From Clostridium sp. (lineage in GTDB: Bacteria > Bacillota > Clostridia > Lachnospirales > Lachnospiraceae): a stretch of 9,478 nt of DNA. The notes under the pieces were generated by a model. That model was not told the origin of the DNA. It saw only the letters and a program-made list of their open reading frames with translations, and made no database searches. The position numbers were made by a program, and so were the translations under genes. Location: assembly GCA_016302185.1 (NCBI GenBank), contig JAEDOC010000077.1, positions 1 through 9,478 of the forward strand. The letters are read 5' to 3'. Positions 6,615 to 9,478 of this stretch are shown piece after piece (positions within the stretch are counted from its first letter, which is position 1; each line of letters begins with the position of its first letter).

Positions 6615-8190
6615 AGGGTGCGAATATCAGGTGATGACAGAGCTGAAAAAGCAGATGATACATATGAACCGGCAGAAAGGAAGCACGGTATCGCAGATTA
6701 CGCTGGATGACGATTTTATTGTTCCGGATACCATGGATGATGTGACACAGATTCTGATGGAACGGGGAGAGATTCAGATCGAATCTGCAAGGCCGCAGGG
6801 AGAGCGGATGCTGATCCGGGGGAAGCTTATGTTCTACCTTCTCTATCAGAAAGCAGGGGGAGGCCTGCAGGCCCTGGGCGGCGAGATTCCCTTTGACGAG
6901 GTGGTAAATGTGCCGGGACTGACGGATCACGATGATACGAGAACGGCCTGGACGCTGGAAGATTTGAGTATTGGAATGATTAATTCCAGAAAGCTGAGTA
7001 TTAAGGCAGTAGTGGCCCTTACTGTGCAGGTGGAGAGTCTTTATGATGCCGAGGTGTCGGTGGATGTGGAGACGGATGATGCGGGCATGCAGGTGTTGAA
7101 AAGAACCATTGAGGTGGCTGCCATTGCTGCCCGGAGAAAGGATACTTATCGGATCCGGGAGGATCTGCAGATTTCCGGAAACAAGCCCAATATCGAGGGA
7201 CTTCTCTGGGATGAGATGCGGCTGCGCAGTGTCACAGTGCGTGCCATGAACGGTGCGGTTCATATGGACGGCGAGCTGATGGTATTTCTCATTTATTCCG
7301 GAGAGGGAGAACATACCCCGACCCAGTGGCTGGAGGAGAGTATTCCGTTTTCCGGTGAGGTGGAACTGGCGGAGGCCGGAGAAGATATGATCCCGGCGGT
7401 GGGAGTGCGGATTCTTCAGTGCAGCATCGAGGGAAAGCCGGACTATGACGGCGAGATGAGGGAGTTTTCAGTGGATGCGGTTCTGGAGCTGGATATCCGG
7501 TTGTATCGGGAAGAAACAGTGGAGCTGTTAAGTGATTTGTATTCCACTGGCTGTGAACTGACAGTGCGGATGGGGGAAGCCTGCTTTAATCGATTGTTGA
7601 CCAGGAATGTCTGCCGTACCAAGGTAAACGAGCAGATTCGGCTTCAGAAGCAGGAACGGGTCTTACAGCTGATTCACAGCAGCGGTATGGTAAAGCTGGA
7701 CGATATATCGGCCGCGGAGAATGGCCTGCTTTTGGAGGGCGTTCTGGAGGTAACACTTCTCTATCTGACGGATGAGGATGAAGAGCCGATACGCTCCGCG
7801 AAGGCAGTGCTTCCGTTCCGGTTTACGGCGGAAGCGGACGGAATTACGGAGGACAGTGTCTGGCAGGTAAATCCGGGACTGGAGCAGCTGACAGCAGTGA
7901 TGCTGGGCGGCGATCAGGTGGAGATAAAAGCGGTGATCACTGCCGATGTTCTGGTCTTGCTTCCGGTACGGGAACCGGTGGTAGAGGAGGTCACAACTGC
8001 TCCGCTGGATCAGAAGAAGCTGCAGGAACTGCCGGGAATTGTGGGTTATGTGGTGCAGCCGGGAGATTCTCTGTGGAAAATCGCGAAAAAATTCCACACA
8101 ACGGTGGATAACATCAAAGAGACAAACAGCCTGACCGGGGAGGAGAGTAAGCCCGGGGAACGGCTGATTCTGATGAAGGAAATATGGTAG
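6607..8190 (+). CDS. sipL: SipL-like spore coat morphogenesis protein (DUF3794/SPOCS repeats plus LysM)
   Basis: 527 residues, close to the C. difficile SipL length. In C. difficile SipL binds SpoIVA through its LysM domain and is needed to anchor the spore coat around the forespore. Three DUF3794-type modules can be aligned by eye: about 29-160 (SQITLDDDFIVPD, then MLIRGKLMFYLLYQ), 183-310 (VHMDGELMVFLIYSG) and 342-455 (LLLEGVLEVTLLYLTDE). A LysM domain closes the protein (479-524: VGYVVQPGDSLWKIAKKFHTT onward, in two parts with PGERLIL). No signal peptide or membrane segment is seen, as expected for a mother-cell cytoplasmic coat protein. The start is uncertain: the ATG at 6607 has AAAGGA 4 nt upstream, but relatives usually begin a few residues before the IHMN-like stretch, which favours the ATG at 6634 (MTELKKQMIHMN). 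The gene lies 55 nt after ttcA and is followed by a hairpin. Function is inferred from domain order and length, which are distinctive. Confidence 0.9.
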   Translation: MRKGCEYQVMTELKKQMIHMNRQKGSTVSQITLDDDFIVPDTMDDVTQILMERGEIQIESARPQGERMLIRGKLMFYLLYQKAGGGLQALGGEIPFDEVVNVPGLTDHDDTRTAWTLEDLSIGMINSRKLSIKAVVALTVQVESLYDAEVSVDVETDDAGMQVLKRTIEVAAIAARRKDTYRIREDLQISGNKPNIEGLLWDEMRLRSVTVRAMNGAVHMDGELMVFLIYSGEGEHTPTQWLEESIPFSGEVELAEAGEDMIPAVGVRILQCSIEGKPDYDGEMREFSVDAVLELDIRLYREETVELLSDLYSTGCELTVRMGEACFNRLLTRNVCRTKVNEQIRLQKQERVLQLIHSSGMVKLDDISAAENGLLLEGVLEVTLLYLTDEDEEPIRSAKAVLPFRFTAEADGITEDSVWQVNPGLEQLTAVMLGGDQVEIKAVITADVLVLLPVREPVVEEVTTAPLDQKKLQELPGIVGYVVQPGDSLWKIAKKFHTTVDNIKETNSLTGEESKPGERLILMKEIW

Positions 8191-8194
8191 ATAA

Positions 8195-8263
8195 AAGGCG
8201 CTGTAAAACTGCCTGGCCCATACCCGCAGGGAGGCGGAGGAGTCGGGGATTTTACAGCGCTTT
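8195..8263 (+). terminator. Long-loop hairpin after sipL, likely a weak terminator
   Basis: GCGCTGTAAAA (8198-8208) pairs perfectly with TTTTACAGCGC (8250-8260), and three further pairs extend the stem outward to 8195/8263. The 41-nt interior can fold further: GCCT (8211-8214) with AGGC (8232-8235) and CCC (8217-8219) with GGG (8229-8231). Only three T residues follow on the plus strand, which makes termination weak; on the minus strand the stem is followed by a CTTTT run. It lies between the sipL stop and the ribosome binding site of the ATPase gene, so it may equally be a leader structure or attenuator for that gene. Confidence 0.55.
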
Positions 8264-8287
8264 GCGGTAAAGAGAGGGAGGAGACGA

Positions 8288-9478
8288 ATGCAGCTTTTGC
8301 GAATCAGAATCCGAAATTATAAGGGAATTACGGATATGGAGCTTCAGGGTGTGGAGAATGCCCTGATTCTGGTGGGAAAGAATAATACGGGAAAAACGTC
8401 CATCCTGGATGCTGTCCGCGTGGCTTTGGGAGAAAAACCGGTGGAAAAAACAGATTTTAATGAGAGCAGACAGAGGATTGAGATGGAGGTAACACTGGAG
8501 ATTACCGGGGAAGATCGCAGGTTTCTTCATAAGGCCGGTCTGGTGAACCGTTATCGCCGCTATGAGGTGTGGGAGCGGGAATATTACCGCCGTCTGCCCT
8601 CCTGTGAGGGGGATATTCTGACCTTTACTTTCCTGGCCAATTATGACGGAAGATGCCGCTATTCTGATGGGGTAAAAAAGGATAATCCATATCTGCGTCA
8701 GATTTTGCCGAAGCTCTATGTGATTGATAGTGACCGGGAACTGAATGCGTTCCAGCGTGATCTGCTTCTCTGTCATGATACCCGCGTGATGACACAGCTC
8801 CGGTCAGAAGCCTGTATTTTTGACACCATTCGTTCCTGTAATCACTGTTTTCAATGTATCGGAAAGATCCATCAGAAAACGGCGAAGGATCTGACCGCTG
8901 CGGAAGTCAAAAAGCTGCTGGAATATCAGCTGTACCAGTCTAATATGGGAGAACTGGTGGAGCAGATTAATGATAATTTCCGGAAGAACGGAGGATATGA
9001 AACTATTCGGTATGAAGTAGCGACGGATGTGGATCAGATGTTCCGGATTGAGGTAACGGCGGCAGACGGTCAGCCGGGAGGGACACGTCCGGTCAGTCGG
9101 ATGAGCCGCGGCATGCGCAGCATCTATATGCTTTCTCTTCTGGAGACATATATTGACGGAGAAAACCGGCTACCCAGTATTATCGTTGTGGAATATCCGG
9201 AACTGTTTCTTCATCCGCAGCTGCAGAAGATGGCCAGCGAGATTCTGTACCGGCTCTCCAAGAAGAATCAGGTGATCTTCAATACCCATTCCCCGCAGCT
9301 TCTGATGAATTTTACCAGTCCGCAGATTCGCCAGGTGGTGCTGGACGAGAAGCATCAGCCAAGGATTCGGACCGATGTGGAGATTGGGCGGATTCTGGAC
9401 GATCTGGGCTATGCGGCGGTGGATGCGCTGAACGTGGATTTTGTCTTTATCGTGGAAGGAAAGCAGGACAAGAGCCGT
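8288..9478 (+). CDS. OLD-family-type AAA ATPase with start of a TOPRIM domain (runs off the window)
   Basis: Open from the ATG at 8288 (after GGGAGGAG at 8275-8282) to the window end, 397 codons. The N-terminus is SMC/RecF-like (MQLLRIRIRNYKGI), followed by Walker A GKNNTGKTS (30-38). The central arm (about 60-260) includes a CNHCFQC cysteine cluster at 184-190. A signature-like SRMSRGMRS (270-278) precedes the Walker B region IIVVEYPELFLHP (298-310), and NTHSPQLL (332-339) is the His switch. FVFIVEGKQDKSR (385-397) is the first strand and glutamate of a TOPRIM nuclease domain, cut by the window. This order (ABC-type ATPase then TOPRIM) is that of OLD (overcoming lysogenization defect) nucleases, which cut DNA and in some systems defend against phage. 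The Walker B glutamate that normally follows the first acidic residue is Tyr303. The N-terminal half is not GajA-like enough to call Gabija. Whether it is a defence gene or housekeeping repair protein cannot be told here; genes beyond the window would decide. Confidence 0.85.
   Translation, partial: MQLLRIRIRNYKGITDMELQGVENALILVGKNNTGKTSILDAVRVALGEKPVEKTDFNESRQRIEMEVTLEITGEDRRFLHKAGLVNRYRRYEVWEREYYRRLPSCEGDILTFTFLANYDGRCRYSDGVKKDNPYLRQILPKLYVIDSDRELNAFQRDLLLCHDTRVMTQLRSEACIFDTIRSCNHCFQCIGKIHQKTAKDLTAAEVKKLLEYQLYQSNMGELVEQINDNFRKNGGYETIRYEVATDVDQMFRIEVTAADGQPGGTRPVSRMSRGMRSIYMLSLLETYIDGENRLPSIIVVEYPELFLHPQLQKMASEILYRLSKKNQVIFNTHSPQLLMNFTSPQIRQVVLDEKHQPRIRTDVEIGRILDDLGYAAVDALNVDFVFIVEGKQDKSR

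Noticed and set aside
8288..9478. Gabija (GajA) or another named phage-defence system
   Set aside because: The ATPase-TOPRIM order fits OLD proteins broadly, but no partner gene (such as a GajB-type helicase) is in the window and the neighbours are housekeeping and sporulation genes.
1..9478. tRNA, rRNA, CRISPR, insertion sequence or prophage remains
   Set aside because: I saw no spaced direct repeats, transposase motifs, cloverleaf-like sequence or phage genes; the genes fill the window nearly end to end.

Overview
The window looks like chromosomal DNA of a spore-forming member of the Clostridia, most likely a Lachnospiraceae-type gut anaerobe. Three things point there: a SipL-type spore-morphogenesis protein (repeated DUF3794/SPOCS modules plus a C-terminal LysM), a DUF3810 membrane protein of the kind common in that family, and strong GGAG-type ribosome binding sites with sigma-A promoters. 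Base composition looks balanced and even across the genes. I see no insertion sequence, tRNA, rRNA, CRISPR array, phage gene or attachment site. This is mostly housekeeping DNA with some unusual details.

Layout. Positions 1-735 (minus strand) hold the first 245 codons of a type I signal peptidase (lepB), cut by the window edge. From its divergent intergenic region (736-866) a DUF3810 membrane protein with an HELSH motif is read on the plus strand (867-1793); it appears to have lost an internal segment of its catalytic domain. A sigma-A-like promoter at the end of that gene leads into a tight same-strand series: glgB (glycogen branching enzyme, 1838-4183), mscS (mechanosensitive channel, 4223-5098), a stand-alone HD-type alarmone hydrolase (5117-5695) and a TtcA-like tRNA 2-thiocytidine synthase (5679-6551, overlapping the hydrolase by 17 nt). 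I see no terminator within this series. sipL follows (6607-8190), then a long hairpin (8195-8263), then the first 397 codons of an OLD-type ATPase/TOPRIM nuclease (8288 to the window end).

How it fits together. The glgB-mscS-hydrolase-ttcA series combines carbon storage, osmotic relief, (p)ppGpp turnover and tRNA thiolation. A stress or growth-transition theme is possible, but that is inference. The most interesting spot is the ttcA-sipL junction. A sigma-E-like promoter (GAATACT, 14 nt, CATAAAGT) lies so that its -10 element is inside the 5' arm of a 15-bp hairpin whose 3' arm covers the first possible sipL start codon and part of its Shine-Dalgarno sequence. Read-through mRNA from the vegetative series would hide the start, while mRNA begun at the sporulation promoter would lack the 5' arm and be free. 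This resembles the known phage T4 lysozyme arrangement. It is a hypothesis from sequence, complicated by an alternative downstream start codon at 6634.
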